Shown: positions 51,850 to 63,487, counted from the stretch's first letter. The stretch is DNA of 64,000 bases from Burkholderiales bacterium (GCA_016790635.1 JAEUOR010000053.1:162402-226401); one strand, 5' to 3'. A program made the numbers and translations. The notes: generated by a model from the letters alone, not told the origin.

Positions 51850-53076
51850 GTGGCGCTCGAATCCCCGCACCCGGTGCGCGTCAAGCCGCGGCAGGTAATG
51901 GCCGACTTCGGCGGCCTCTACGCCGGCAACGCGGTCGTCGCTGTCCTGTTCGCGTGCACCGGCCCGGTGGCGATCATCCTCACTTCCGGTTCGCGCGGCG
52001 GTCTTGCGGAGGCGGACCTGGTGTCCTGGATGTTCGGCGGCTTTTTCGTGAACGGCTTTCTCACGCTCGCACTCTCGCTCCTGTACCGGCAGCCGCTGGT
52101 GTTCTTCTGGAGCATCCCGGGCACCGTGCTGGTCGGTCCTGCGCTGGCCCACATGAGCTTTACCGAGGTCATCGCGGCCTTCGTCGCGACCGGCCTGGTC
52201 ATGCTGGTCCTTGGGCTGTCGGGCTGGGTGCGCCGGGTCATGGACTGGGTGCCCATGCCGATTGTGATGGCGATGGTCGCCGGGGTCTTCCTGCGTTTCG
52301 GGCTGGACCTGGTGCGTGCGTTCCAGAGCGCATGGTGGATCGCCTTGCCGATGACAGCGGCGTTCGTCATCCTCACTGCGTCACCAAGGCTGGGGCGTGC
52401 GCTGCCGCCCTTGATCGGCGCACTCCTGGTCGGCGCGCTGGCGGTCTGGTCGTCGGGGGAATTCAATCCCCGTGCCGGCGACCTCTTTGCGCTGGTGCGC
52501 CCCAATCTGTATGTCCCGCAGTTCTCCTGGGCTGCCATGGTCGAACTGGTGCTGCCGCTCACGATCACGGTGCTGGCGGTGCAGAACGCGCAGGGGGTGG
52601 CGATCCTCACGGCCAACGGGCACCACCCCCCGGTCAATACCATCACGGTCGCCTGCGGCGCAGGCGCGATCGTGACCGGATTCTTTGGCGCGGTCTCCAC
52701 TTGCCTGACCGGACCGGTCAACGCAGTCATATCCACCAGCGGGGAGAAGGAGCGCCAGTACACGGCGGCGCTATTCGTGGCGCTGTTGGGCATGGCCTTC
52801 GGCCTGATGGCGCCTTTTTTCATCCGCCTGATGTTCGCGACCCCGCCGGCCTTCGTGGCAGTCCTGGCGGGACTTGCGATGCTGCGCGTGCTGCAGACCG
52901 CTTTCGTGGCTGCGTTCCGCGAGCGCTCCACCTTGGGGGCGCTGGTCTGCTTTCTGGTGACGGTGGCCGACGTGCCGATATTCAATATTGGCGCCGCGTT
53001 CTGGGGCCTGGTGCTCGGTATGGCGACTACGCGCCTCCTGGAGTCGGACCCGCCGGGACCGCCGGCGGCGAAATAG
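51850..53076 (+). CDS. benE: BenE-family benzoate/H+ symporter
   Basis: A protein of 408 residues with about 12 membrane segments and BenE marks: GNAVVAVLFACTGPVAIILT, FWSIPGTVLVGPALAH, MPIVMAMVAGVFLRFGLDLV, and the ALLGMAFGLMAPFF region. The family carries benzoate in by proton symport. GTG 51850 is preferred because GGAAGG (51838) is spaced correctly; TTG 51832 is possible. The gene starts 45 bases after the dehalogenase-like gene, so a halogenated aromatic acid is a reasonable guess for both. Confidence 0.88.
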   Translation: MALESPHPVRVKPRQVMADFGGLYAGNAVVAVLFACTGPVAIILTSGSRGGLAEADLVSWMFGGFFVNGFLTLALSLLYRQPLVFFWSIPGTVLVGPALAHMSFTEVIAAFVATGLVMLVLGLSGWVRRVMDWVPMPIVMAMVAGVFLRFGLDLVRAFQSAWWIALPMTAAFVILTASPRLGRALPPLIGALLVGALAVWSSGEFNPRAGDLFALVRPNLYVPQFSWAAMVELVLPLTITVLAVQNAQGVAILTANGHHPPVNTITVACGAGAIVTGFFGAVSTCLTGPVNAVISTSGEKERQYTAALFVALLGMAFGLMAPFFIRLMFATPPAFVAVLAGLAMLRVLQTAFVAAFRERSTLGALVCFLVTVADVPIFNIGAAFWGLVLGMATTRLLESDPPGPPAAK

Positions 53077-53118
53077 GGCGGGCGGGGGGCGAGTCCGGCG
53101 CCCGCACCGCCGGCCGCG

Positions 53119-54009
53119 TCAGCGCAGGAGTGCCTCGACCTGCGCGCGCGACGGCATGCTGCGCGCACCGCGTCGTGCAGCCGTGAGTGCGCCGGCCGCA
53201 CTGGCGAAGGCGATTGCATCCGCGGGGCCGGCGCCTTCGGCGATGCGCAGGGCATAGGCGCCGTGGAAGGCGTCGCCCGCCCCCGTGGTGTCGATGGCAT
53301 CGACCGGGAACGCGGGCGTTGAACGCAGAACCTCGGGCGCCTCTGCCGTGATCCATTCACAGCCGCGCTCGCCACGCGTCACCACCGCGACCCGCGCGCC
53401 GAGCGCGATGGCTTCCTTGAGACCCGCATGGGTCGGCGTCGCAGTGAAGCCGGCGAAGCCGGGCTCCGAGAAGACCGCGTGGTCGGCCAGCGCGACCAGC
53501 GTGCGCAAGGTGTCGCGGTCGGCGGCGTCGCCATCGAGCACGCTCGCGACACCCGCCTTGCGCGCGGCGGTGAGCGCCTTGACTGATCCCGGCGGCCAGC
53601 GTACGTCGGCCAGGAGTGCGCCCGCGCCGGCCAGGTGACCTTGCGGCAGCCAGTCACCCTGATCCTTAAGCACGTCGCCGCGCATGCCGACGATGAGGCG
53701 CTCGCCGCTGCCGTCGACCAGGATCACCGAGTGCGACGAGCGCATGCCGGCGATGCGCCGCATGTGCGAGGCGTCGACACCATGGCGCGCGAAATCCAGT
53801 GCCATGGCATCGGCGATGGCGTCATCGCCGGCCGGCCCCCAGAATTCTGCCCGGGCGCCGAGGCGGGCAATGGCGACTGCCGCATTGGCCGCCATGCCGC
53901 CGCCGAGTTCAAAGTATTCGCGTGCCGCCACCTTGGCGGGCGGAGCGACGACGCGCTCGAGCATGAAGACGCGATCGAACGCGGTGTGGCCGACGCAGAC
54001 GATGCGCAT
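53119..54009 (-). CDS. PfkB-family sugar kinase, YihV-like
   Basis: A protein of 296 residues. The N-terminal PfkB region reads FELGGGMAANAAVAIARLGA, and the catalytic motif is DTTGAGDAFHG (240-250, D246). Segments LADVRWPPGSVKAL and DHAVFSEPGFAGFT resemble E. coli YihV, a sulfofructose kinase, but other PfkB kinases for keto-sugar acids share this layout. No other sulfoglycolysis gene is in the window. It is divergent from ubiB (70 bases between starts). Confidence 0.85.
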   Translation of the reverse strand: MRIVCVGHTAFDRVFMLERVVAPPAKVAAREYFELGGGMAANAAVAIARLGARAEFWGPAGDDAIADAMALDFARHGVDASHMRRIAGMRSSHSVILVDGSGERLIVGMRGDVLKDQGDWLPQGHLAGAGALLADVRWPPGSVKALTAARKAGVASVLDGDAADRDTLRTLVALADHAVFSEPGFAGFTATPTHAGLKEAIALGARVAVVTRGERGCEWITAEAPEVLRSTPAFPVDAIDTTGAGDAFHGAYALRIAEGAGPADAIAFASAAGALTAARRGARSMPSRAQVEALLR

Positions 54010-54079
54010 GGGGCGATTATGCGGGCCATGACAACTCGGGTAAAGTCCGGCTTCCATAAAGCGCCCTGCCCGGATCCGC

Positions 54080-55630
54080 GTGCGTCCTTTCCGGCTTTTC
54101 AAGATCCTCTGGATCGTTTTCCGGTTCGGACTTGATGAATTCTTCATGGCGGCCGCGCGTCCGGGGCCGCTCAAGTCCGCCTACCTGGCGCTTTGCTTCT
54201 GGCGGCGTTTCGACACCCCGCGCGGCGAGCGCCTGCGACTCGCGCTCGAGAACCTGGGGCCGATCTTCGTCAAGTTCGGGCAACTGCTATCGACGCGGCG
54301 CGACCTCATGCCGGCCGACATCGCCGACGAACTGGCGCGTCTGCAGGATCGCGTGCCGCCCTTCGATCCGGCGTTGGCCGAGCGCCAGATCGAGCTCTCG
54401 CTGGGCAAGCCGCCAGCAGAGCTATTCCGCTCGTTCGAGCGCGCCCCGGTGGCCTCGGCGTCGATTGCGCAGGTGCACTTCGCGGTGCTGCACGACGGCC
54501 GCGAGGTGGCGGTCAAGGTGCTGCGTCCCAACATGCTGCAGGTCATCGAAAGCGACCTGGACCTCATGCGCCTGGCCGCGGGACTCGTCGAGCGGCTGTG
54601 GGCCGATGGCAAGCGGCTGAAGCCGCGCGAAGTGGTGGCCGAATTCGACACTTACCTGCACGACGAGCTGGACCTGGTGCGCGAGGCCGCCAATGCGAGC
54701 CAGCTGCGCCGCAATTTCGCGCCCGACGGCGCGCGCGGCCATCTCCTGATGGTGCCCGAGGTCTGCTGGGACTACACCGCCACCGCGGTCATGACCATGC
54801 AACGCATGCATGGCATCCCGATCTCGCGCATCGACCGGCTGCGCGAGGCGGGTGTCGACCTCAAAAAGCTGTCGCGCGACGGTGTGGAGATCTTTTTTTC
54901 GCAGGTGTTCTCGGATGGTTTTTTCCACGCCGACATGCACCCGGGCAACATCTACGTGTCGAACGATCCGGCGACGCTGGGGCGCTACATCGCGCTCGAC
55001 TTCGGCATCGTCGGCACGCTCTCCGAATTCGACAAGGACTACCTTGCCAAGAACTTCCTGGCGTTCTTCAACCGCGACTACCACCGCGTCGCCACCTTGC
55101 ATGTCGAGTCCGGCTGGGTGCCTAAGAACACCAACGTCGAGGCGCTCGAGGGCGCGGTGCGCGCCTGCTGCGAACCGGTGTTCGACAAACCCTTGAAGGA
55201 GATCAGCCTGGGACAGGTCCTCTTGCGCCTGTTCCAGACGTCGCGGCGCTTCAACGTGGAAATCCAGCCGCAACTGGTATTGCTGCAAAAGACGCTCCTC
55301 AACATCGAGGGCCTGGGGCGCGAACTGGATCCCGAACTGGACCTCTGGTCGACCGCCAAGCCCTACCTCGAGCGCTGGATGAAGGATCAGCTGGGCTGGG
55401 CCGGCTTCACCCGGACGCTGGAGCGCGAGGCGCCCAATTTCGCCAAGATGATCCCGCAGTGGCCGCGCCTGATCACCCAAGCCCTGGAGCGGGCCGCCGC
55501 GCCGGCCGACGATGCCCTCCTGCGCCAGATGCTTTCGGCGCAGCGGCGTGGCGAGCGGCGCCTGGCCTGGGTCGCCGCCGGGCTGGTGGCGCTCCTGGCC
55601 TGGGAGGCATGGAGGGTTTTCGCGCATTGA
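54080..55630 (+). CDS. ubiB: UbiB, ubiquinone biosynthesis kinase-like protein
   Basis: A protein of 516 residues, an ABC1/ADCK-type atypical kinase. KFGQLLSTR (KxGQ motif), ASASIAQVH (the A-rich nucleotide loop), VAVKVLRP, the ExD-type EL-x-[13 protein letters not shown] and LDFGIVG follow. Two C-terminal membrane helices end the protein. It is needed for coenzyme Q production in related bacteria, probably by moving or releasing lipid intermediates. GTG 54080; ubiE/ubiJ are not adjacent. Confidence 0.95.
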   Translation: MRPFRLFKILWIVFRFGLDEFFMAAARPGPLKSAYLALCFWRRFDTPRGERLRLALENLGPIFVKFGQLLSTRRDLMPADIADELARLQDRVPPFDPALAERQIELSLGKPPAELFRSFERAPVASASIAQVHFAVLHDGREVAVKVLRPNMLQVIESDLDLMRLAAGLVERLWADGKRLKPREVVAEFDTYLHDELDLVREAANASQLRRNFAPDGARGHLLMVPEVCWDYTATAVMTMQRMHGIPISRIDRLREAGVDLKKLSRDGVEIFFSQVFSDGFFHADMHPGNIYVSNDPATLGRYIALDFGIVGTLSEFDKDYLAKNFLAFFNRDYHRVATLHVESGWVPKNTNVEALEGAVRACCEPVFDKPLKEISLGQVLLRLFQTSRRFNVEIQPQLVLLQKTLLNIEGLGRELDPELDLWSTAKPYLERWMKDQLGWAGFTRTLEREAPNFAKMIPQWPRLITQALERAAAPADDALLRQMLSAQRRGERRLAWVAAGLVALLAWEAWRVFAH

Positions 55631-55677
55631 CTTGTGGCCGCGCGCTTGGGAACAATCGCGGCTGGATCGTTGGGGGG

Positions 55678-57132
55678 ATGGTGGCAATGCTGCTCGGTTT
55701 TGTTGTTCTTTACCTGCTGGTCTCGATCGGCATTGGACTGTATGCCGCCACCAGGGTGCGTACGACCAAGGACTACGCTGTCGCCGGACGCAGCCTGCCC
55801 TTGCCGGTGGTGACGGCCACCGTGTTCGCCACCTGGTTCGGCGCGGAAACGGTATTGGGTGTCTCGGCGACCTTTGTCAAGGATGGTCTGGGTGCGGTCG
55901 TCGCCGACCCTTTCGGCGCTTCAATGTGCCTGATCCTGGCGGGGCTCTTTTTTGCCCCCAAGCTCTACCGCATGGGCTTGTTGACCATCGGCGACTACTA
56001 CCGCGTTCGCTACAACCGTCCGGTGGAGGTCGTCACCTCGATCGCGATCGTCATTTCGTATCTCGGCTGGGTGGCAGCGCAGATCAAGGCCCTGGGCCTG
56101 GTGTTCAACATCGTCACCAATGGTGCCATTTCCAACGAATGGGGCATGGTGCTCGGTGCGGCCATCGTGCTCACCTACACGACCTTCGGCGGCATGTTCT
56201 CGGTGGCCTTCCTGGATTTCATCCAGATGGTGGTGGTCATGTGCGGCCTCTTGTTCATCGCCTGGTACATCAGCGGCTTCACCGGCGGTGTCGCACCTGT
56301 AGTCGCGCACGCGGCCGAAGCCGGCAAGCTGAAGTTCTTTCCGGAGGAGGCCAGTCTCGCGCTCTGGGTACCCTTCATCGGCGCCGGCATCACCATGATG
56401 CTGGGCTCGATTCCGCAACAGGACGTCTTCCAGCGCATCACCTCGGCCAAGAACGAAAAAACCGCGGTGCGCGGCTCGGTGCTGGGCGGCTCGATCTACT
56501 TCGCCTTTGCCTTCGTTCCCATGTTCCTGGCCTACGCGGCGACGATGGTCGACCCGTACAAGTTCGGCGAACTTGTCAAGACCGATTCGCAACTGGTGCT
56601 GCCGACGCTCATCCTGCAGCACACGCCGGTCTTCGCCCAGGTGATCTTCTTCGGCGCGCTGCTCTCGGCGATCATGGCCTGTTCGTCGGCAACTCTCCTG
56701 GCGCCGTCGGTCGCGTTCTCCGAGAACATCGTGCGCGGCTTCTACCCGAAGATGAGCGATCGCAAGCTCCTCACGGTGATGCGACTGTCCCTGGTCGGTT
56801 TCGCCCTCATCGTGCTCTTCATCGCCATCAACAGCAAGCTCACCATCTTCCAGATGGTCGAGAGCGCCTACAAGGTGACCCTGGTCACCGCCTTCGTGCC
56901 GCTGGTCTTTGGCCTGTACTGGAAGCGTGCCACCACCCAGGGCGCATATTTCGCGATGACGCTCGGCCTCTCGGTCTGGCTATCCTGCGAGATCTTCGTC
57001 AAGAGCGAGATCTGGCTGGCGCAGATCGTCGGCCTGTTCGCCGCGATTGCCGGCATGCTGGTGGGGTCGCTGATACCGCAGAAGGTGGTGCGTCACCAGC
57101 CCTTGCCCGAGCACCTGCGCGCGCATCACTGA
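55678..57132 (+). CDS. Sodium:solute symporter family transporter
   Basis: About 484 residues with 13 hydrophobic segments and SSS-family traits: TTKDYAVAGRSLPLPVVTATVFATWFGAETVLGVSATF, IGDYYRVRYNR, GAGITMMLGSIPQQDVFQRITSAKNEKTAVRGS, and LLSAIMACSSATLLAPSVAFSENI (Na+-site Ser). Cargo unknown; the group includes proline, pantothenate and short acid carriers. ATG 55678 or 55687 are both possible. It follows ubiB by 47 bases, but a shared role is doubtful. Confidence 0.9.
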   Translation: MVAMLLGFVVLYLLVSIGIGLYAATRVRTTKDYAVAGRSLPLPVVTATVFATWFGAETVLGVSATFVKDGLGAVVADPFGASMCLILAGLFFAPKLYRMGLLTIGDYYRVRYNRPVEVVTSIAIVISYLGWVAAQIKALGLVFNIVTNGAISNEWGMVLGAAIVLTYTTFGGMFSVAFLDFIQMVVVMCGLLFIAWYISGFTGGVAPVVAHAAEAGKLKFFPEEASLALWVPFIGAGITMMLGSIPQQDVFQRITSAKNEKTAVRGSVLGGSIYFAFAFVPMFLAYAATMVDPYKFGELVKTDSQLVLPTLILQHTPVFAQVIFFGALLSAIMACSSATLLAPSVAFSENIVRGFYPKMSDRKLLTVMRLSLVGFALIVLFIAINSKLTIFQMVESAYKVTLVTAFVPLVFGLYWKRATTQGAYFAMTLGLSVWLSCEIFVKSEIWLAQIVGLFAAIAGMLVGSLIPQKVVRHQPLPEHLRAHH

Positions 57133-57151
57133 GGCTGGCCCCGGCGCGCCC

Positions 57152-57178
57152 GCAGCCTGCGACTTCATCGCAGGCTGC
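57152..57178. terminator. Perfect hairpin between convergent genes
   Basis: GCAGCCTGCGA (57152-57162), loop CTTCA, TCGCAGGCTGC (57168-57178). It separates the rightward symporter from the leftward Bug gene. It has no long T-run on either side, but the 11-bp stem and position suggest a two-way terminator. Confidence 0.65.
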
Positions 57179-57188
57179 CCGAGGCGCT

Positions 57189-58163
57189 TTAATCGACCTT
57201 CGCGCCCGACGCCTTGACGATCGGCGTCCAGCGCGCCAGGTCCTGTCGCACGGTGGCGACCAGTTGCTCCGGGCCCGGAGTCCAGGCCACCGCGCCCATG
57301 GTCTCCAGGCGCTCGCGCATGTCGGGGGCTTCCAGGATGCGCAGGGTCTCGGCCTGCACGCGTGCCACCACCGCCGCCGGCAGGCCCTTGGGGCCGGCCA
57401 GCGAATACCAGGTTACGACCGTCACCGGCGCGGCCTTGGATTCGAGCATGGTCGGCACGTCCGGCAGGGCGCGGGTGCGCGCCGGGCTGGTCACCGCCAG
57501 CGCGCGCAGCTTGCCGCCCTTGATGTGGCCGATGGTCGAGGGGATGGACGCGAACACCAGGTCGACTTGCCCGCCGATCAGATCGGTGACCGACGCGGCG
57601 ACACCGCGGTAGGGCACGTGGGTGATCTTGACCTTCGCGGTCTGGTTCAGGAGTTCGCCGGCCATGTGGTTCATGGTGCCGTTGCCGGCCGAGCCGTAGT
57701 TGAGCGGCTTGTTGCGCGCGATCTGCACCAGTTCGTCGACGCTCCTGGCCGGCGAATCGGCGCGCACCACCAGCATCAGGGGCACGTCGGCTAGACCCAC
57801 GATGTGGGTGAAACTGTCCAATGGGTCAAAGGGCACCGAGGGATAAAGCGACGGGTTGACCGCGAAGGTGCCCACGTAGCCCAGCACCAGGGTATGGCCG
57901 TCGGGGGCGGCCTGCGCCACCTGGCCGGTACCGACGTTGCCGCCGGCGCCGACACGGTTTTCCACCACCACCGGTGTTCCCAGGCGCTGGCCCAGGCGCT
58001 CGGCCATCAGGCGCGAAAGGATGTCAGAGGTGCCGCCGACGGCCTGCGGGCAGACCAGCACGATGTTCTTTGAAGGCCAGGTCTGGGCGCGGGCCTGCGG
58101 CATCGCGGCGATGAGCGCAGCGCCGCCGGCTGCCTTGAGGATGTCCCTGCGGGGGTGGTGCAT
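57189..58163 (-). CDS. Bug family (TctC-like) solute-binding protein with Tat signal
   Basis: A protein of 324 residues. The signal MHHPRRDILKAAGGAALIAAMPQARAQ has a twin-arginine-like RRDILK. The Bug core follows: WPSKNIVLVCPQAVGGTSDILSRLMAERL, VVVENRVGAGGNVGTGQVAQAAPDGHT, HVPYRGVAASVTDLIGGQVDLVFAS. As with the first Bug gene no permease is adjacent. Cargo unknown. It is separated from the LIV-type binding protein upstream by an intrinsic terminator. Confidence 0.92.
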   Translation of the reverse strand: MHHPRRDILKAAGGAALIAAMPQARAQTWPSKNIVLVCPQAVGGTSDILSRLMAERLGQRLGTPVVVENRVGAGGNVGTGQVAQAAPDGHTLVLGYVGTFAVNPSLYPSVPFDPLDSFTHIVGLADVPLMLVVRADSPARSVDELVQIARNKPLNYGSAGNGTMNHMAGELLNQTAKVKITHVPYRGVAASVTDLIGGQVDLVFASIPSTIGHIKGGKLRALAVTSPARTRALPDVPTMLESKAAPVTVVTWYSLAGPKGLPAAVVARVQAETLRILEAPDMRERLETMGAVAWTPGPEQLVATVRQDLARWTPIVKASGAKVD

Positions 58164-58221
58164 GTCGTCCTTCCTATTTTTATCGTGTTTGTCGTGGAAC
58201 CGTGCCAGGCGGCACGATAAC

Positions 58222-58247
58222 AAAAAGGCCCGCGCGCGGCGGGCCTT
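58222..58247 (-). terminator. Intrinsic terminator for the LIV binding-protein operon
   Basis: Read on the minus strand: AAGGCCCGC, short loop, GCGGGCCTT, then TTTTTG. The 9-bp GC stem plus T-run sits 22 bases past the stop of the binding-protein gene. Confidence 0.88.
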
Positions 58248-58268
58248 GGGTGCTGCGTCAGGCGGCCA

Positions 58269-59444
58269 TCAGGGCTCGACGTATCCCGAGATGACCGTCC
58301 ACTTGCCGTCCTTGATCTCCGACAGGCGCGACTTGTTCGACCCCAGGTGCTTGGTCGGGGTGAAGGTCATGGTGTCGCCGCCGAACATGTCGGCAGGCAC
58401 GGTCATGGAGTCGAGCGCCTTGATCAGCGCGTCGGTGGTCAGGTTGCGGCCGGCCTTGGAGATGGCGTTGATCACGTTGTCCATGATGGTGTAGCCGTAG
58501 ACCGAGAACACGTCCGGATCCTCGTTGAACTTGGTCTTGTACTTGGAGGCCCAGAAGCGCACGTTCTGGTTGGCGTCGTCCAGGTAGGGGTGGGCGACGG
58601 TGTGCGCGGAAATGAGACCGTTCATGGCCGGCCCGCCGAGGCGGTGGATCAGGTGCGTGTACGAGGCCGAGGTGCCGAGGAACTGCGCGTTGAAGGCGGT
58701 CTTGCGCGCCTCGCCGATGGTGCCCACGGTCTCGCGGATGATGGTGCCCATGATGACGGAGTCGCAGCCGGCGCCTTTCATGCGCGCGACTTGGGACGAG
58801 AAGTCGGTCGAGCCGCGCTTGTAGCTGGTTTTCTCGACCAGCGCCTTGCCGATGTCCTTCATGGCCGCTTCGGCGCCCTGCAGCACTTCCAGGCCGAAGT
58901 CATCGTCCTGGTAGATGATGCACCACTTGCGGTCCGCGCGCACCTTGGTCAGGTGCTTGACGCCCGAGCGCACCTGGTCGAAGTAGGTTGCCGCGAACGA
59001 GTACTTGAGCTTGTGCAACGGCTCGTACATCTGGCGCGCGGCCGTGAGGGGAAACAGGTGCGGGATGTTCTTCTCGAAGAAGATCGGCATGGTCGCCAGC
59101 GCGATCGGCGTGCCGATGTTGCCAGCGGTGACGAATACCTTGTCGCGCTGGGCGAGTTTCTGCGCCGCGAGCACGCCCTTCTTGGGGTCGTAGCCGGAAT
59201 CCTCGACGATGAGCTTGATCTTGCGGCCGTGCACGCCGCCCTGCTCGTTCAACTCGTCCACGCGCAGCTGCATGCCGGCGCGGGTGGATTTGCCGAATGC
59301 GGCAATGGGGCCGGACAGGTCCTGGATGGTTCCAACCAGGACCTCGTCCTTGGTCACGCCCTGGGTCTGCGCCAGCGCCGGGGCGGCGAAGGCAGCCGCG
59401 AGTGCCAGCACGCCGGCGTGCTTGATTGCGTTTCTGCGTTGCAT
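58269..59444 (-). CDS. LIV-type ABC transporter substrate-binding protein (second)
   Basis: A protein of 391 residues with a signal peptide (cut near PALAQ) and the type I binding fold: VLVGTIQDLSGPIAAFGKSTRAGMQLRVDELNEQGGVHGRKIKLIVEDSGYDPKKG-type start and VFVTAGNIGTP. It lies 24 bases after an acyl-CoA ligase gene and has GGAGACC upstream. Such pairs commonly serve uptake and activation of aromatic or fatty acids. The permease and ATPase genes are not here; the cluster at 26364 could supply them. Confidence 0.92.
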   Translation of the reverse strand: MQRRNAIKHAGVLALAAAFAAPALAQTQGVTKDEVLVGTIQDLSGPIAAFGKSTRAGMQLRVDELNEQGGVHGRKIKLIVEDSGYDPKKGVLAAQKLAQRDKVFVTAGNIGTPIALATMPIFFEKNIPHLFPLTAARQMYEPLHKLKYSFAATYFDQVRSGVKHLTKVRADRKWCIIYQDDDFGLEVLQGAEAAMKDIGKALVEKTSYKRGSTDFSSQVARMKGAGCDSVIMGTIIRETVGTIGEARKTAFNAQFLGTSASYTHLIHRLGGPAMNGLISAHTVAHPYLDDANQNVRFWASKYKTKFNEDPDVFSVYGYTIMDNVINAISKAGRNLTTDALIKALDSMTVPADMFGGDTMTFTPTKHLGSNKSRLSEIKDGKWTVISGYVEP

Positions 59445-59468
59445 GGTGGTCTCCTTTGGAGTGTTGGT

Positions 59469-61352
59469 TCAGGCAGTCTTGCTGTACATCGAATCGATGA
59501 GGTCGCGATACTTCTCGCCCACCAGCTTGCGCTTCAATTTCATGGTCGGCGTCAGTTCCTCGTCCTCGGGAGTCAGCTTGTTCTCGATCAGGCGGAACTG
59601 CTTGATCTGCTCGACGCGCGCGAACAGCTTGTTGACCTTCTCGATCTCTTCCCCGATCAGGCCGATCACCTCGGGCCGGCGGGTCAGGCTTTTGTAGTCC
59701 GAGAACGGGATCGAGCGTTCCTGCGCCCATTGTTCCACGTTCTCGTGGTCGATCATGACCAGGCAGCTCAGGTACGCGCGCTTGTCGCCGATCACCACGG
59801 CGTCGGTGATGTAGGGACTGAACTTGAGCTGGTTCTCGAATTCCGAGGGGGTGATGTTCTTGCCGCCCGCGGTGATGATGATGTCCTTCATGCGGTCGGT
59901 GATGTAGAAATAGCCGTCGGCATCGACGCGGCCGACGTCGCCGGTGTGCAACCAGCCGTCGCGGATGGTCTCGGCGGTCTTCTCGGGCAGGTTCAGATAA
60001 CCCATGAAAACCGAGGCACCCTTGACCAGGAGTTCACCTTCGGTCGAGATCTTGACCTCGGCATGCGCCGTGGCCGGACCGATCGATCCCGGGCGCACGC
60101 GACCCAGCGGATTGGAAGTGACCGCGCCGCAGGACTCGGTCATGCCCCACACCTCGATCATGTCCAGCCCCAGCGCCATGTACCAGCGCACCAGATCGGG
60201 CGAGATGGGTGCTGCGCCGGTGACCAGGAAGCGTGCTCGATGCACGCCGATCATGCGCCGGATGTTGTCCAGCACCATGAAGCGTGCGAGCTTGAACTGC
60301 CACTCGAGGCCGGTGGGCACGGGCTGCCACTGTTCCTGCAGTTTGGCGCGCCGCATGCCGACCCCGATCGCCCAGGCATAGGCCCATTGCTGCAGGCGTG
60401 TGGCTTCGCGGATGCGGATCAGGACCGCGGAATAGAACTTCTCCCACACGCGCGGCACCGCGGTGAAGGTGGTCGGCTGGATTTCGCGGACGTTCTCCGG
60501 CACGGTGTCCGGGTTCTCGACGAAATTGATCACCGAGCCCGTCAGAAGCGGGAAATACTCGCCGCCGATGCGTTCGGCGATGTGGCACAGCGGCAGGAAG
60601 GCCATGCGTTCGTCGGCCGGACCCTGCGGCAGGAAGCTGTTGTAGGCGTGGCAGGTGACGATGATGTTCTTGTGCGAGATCATCGCGCCCTTGGGACGCC
60701 CGGTGGTGCCGGAGGTGTAGACCAGGATCGCCAGATCATCGGCGCCGCGGACCTCCGCGCGCGCGGCCAGGAGCGTCGGGTTCTTGGCCAGGTGGTCGCG
60801 ACCCAGGGCGCGCAGGGCCTCCAGGCTCAGTACCTGCGGGTCGGCGAGATCGCGCAGGCCTTCCATGTCGAAAACGATCACATGGCGCAGTTGCGGCAGC
60901 CGCGCGCGGACTTCCAGCACCTTGTCGAGCTGTTCTTCATCCTCGACAAAAATGACGGTGGTGCGGGAGTCGGCGCAGAGATACTCGACCTGGGACGAAG
61001 CGTCGGTCGGGTAGATGCCGTTGACCACGCCCGCCGCGCACAGGGCGCCCAGGTCAGCGTAGACCCATTCGCGATTGGTGTTCGACAGTACCGATGCGAC
61101 CTCACCGGACGCGTAGCCCAGCGCGATCAGGCCGGCCGACACTTCGCCGACGATCACGCCCAACTCTCGCCAGCTGACCGGCTTCCAGATTCCAAGGTCC
61201 TTCTGACGCATGGCAACCTGATCGCCGCGCGTGACGACAGCGTCCCAAAACATGCGCGGTACGGTGTCGCCACGCGCCGTACCGGGCGCCGGGGCAGGCA
61301 TGGCTGGCGCGAAGGCGCTGGACGACGAAACAATCTGAGGAAGATGTGCCAT
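59469..61352 (-). CDS. Long-chain acyl-CoA synthetase family protein
   Basis: A protein of 627 residues, the size of the long ANL group. The ATP loop is LVYTSGTTGRPKGAMISH, the adenine site is EVWGMTESCGAV, the hinge is LHTGDVGRVDADGYFYITDRMKD, and C-terminal lysine candidates lie in ELTPTMKLKRKLV. It activates a carboxylic acid to a CoA thioester. A long N-terminus is possible from 61445 but ATG 61352 begins at a usual place. It is in an operon with the binding protein at 58269. Confidence 0.9.
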   Translation of the reverse strand: MAHLPQIVSSSSAFAPAMPAPAPGTARGDTVPRMFWDAVVTRGDQVAMRQKDLGIWKPVSWRELGVIVGEVSAGLIALGYASGEVASVLSNTNREWVYADLGALCAAGVVNGIYPTDASSQVEYLCADSRTTVIFVEDEEQLDKVLEVRARLPQLRHVIVFDMEGLRDLADPQVLSLEALRALGRDHLAKNPTLLAARAEVRGADDLAILVYTSGTTGRPKGAMISHKNIIVTCHAYNSFLPQGPADERMAFLPLCHIAERIGGEYFPLLTGSVINFVENPDTVPENVREIQPTTFTAVPRVWEKFYSAVLIRIREATRLQQWAYAWAIGVGMRRAKLQEQWQPVPTGLEWQFKLARFMVLDNIRRMIGVHRARFLVTGAAPISPDLVRWYMALGLDMIEVWGMTESCGAVTSNPLGRVRPGSIGPATAHAEVKISTEGELLVKGASVFMGYLNLPEKTAETIRDGWLHTGDVGRVDADGYFYITDRMKDIIITAGGKNITPSEFENQLKFSPYITDAVVIGDKRAYLSCLVMIDHENVEQWAQERSIPFSDYKSLTRRPEVIGLIGEEIEKVNKLFARVEQIKQFRLIENKLTPEDEELTPTMKLKRKLVGEKYRDLIDSMYSKTA

Positions 61353-61473
61353 GAAGAATGCAAACCCGAGATGGCGTGCGATTGTGAGCCAAGAAGACAA
61401 CCCGGACCGGTTTTTGATTCTCGCGGGGAATGCCGAGTAGCGCAATACGTCCTAGGGTTATCCCCGGGCGAGT

Positions 61474-63318
<1,845 letters not shown>

Positions 63319-63444
63319 CCGGCGGCCCCGGGGCGCCCGCCTGCACAGACGACGGAATGCGGGATTTTTGAGTGCGGGTAATAAGTTATTGAAAACAAAG
63401 AACTTTGCGCTTTGCGGCCGGATCGCGACCATGCCCGGGAATGC

Positions 63445-63473
63445 TTGACCGTTTCATTTGGATCAATCATAAT
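63445..63473 (+). promoter_or_regulatory. Sigma-70 promoter for the tRNA-tuf operon
   Basis: TTGACC (63445-63450), 17 bases, CATAAT (63468-63473), placing transcription start near 63480, just before tRNA-Tyr. Strong consensus and correct spacing. Confidence 0.82.
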
Positions 63474-63487
63474 CGCAGGTTCGCTTC

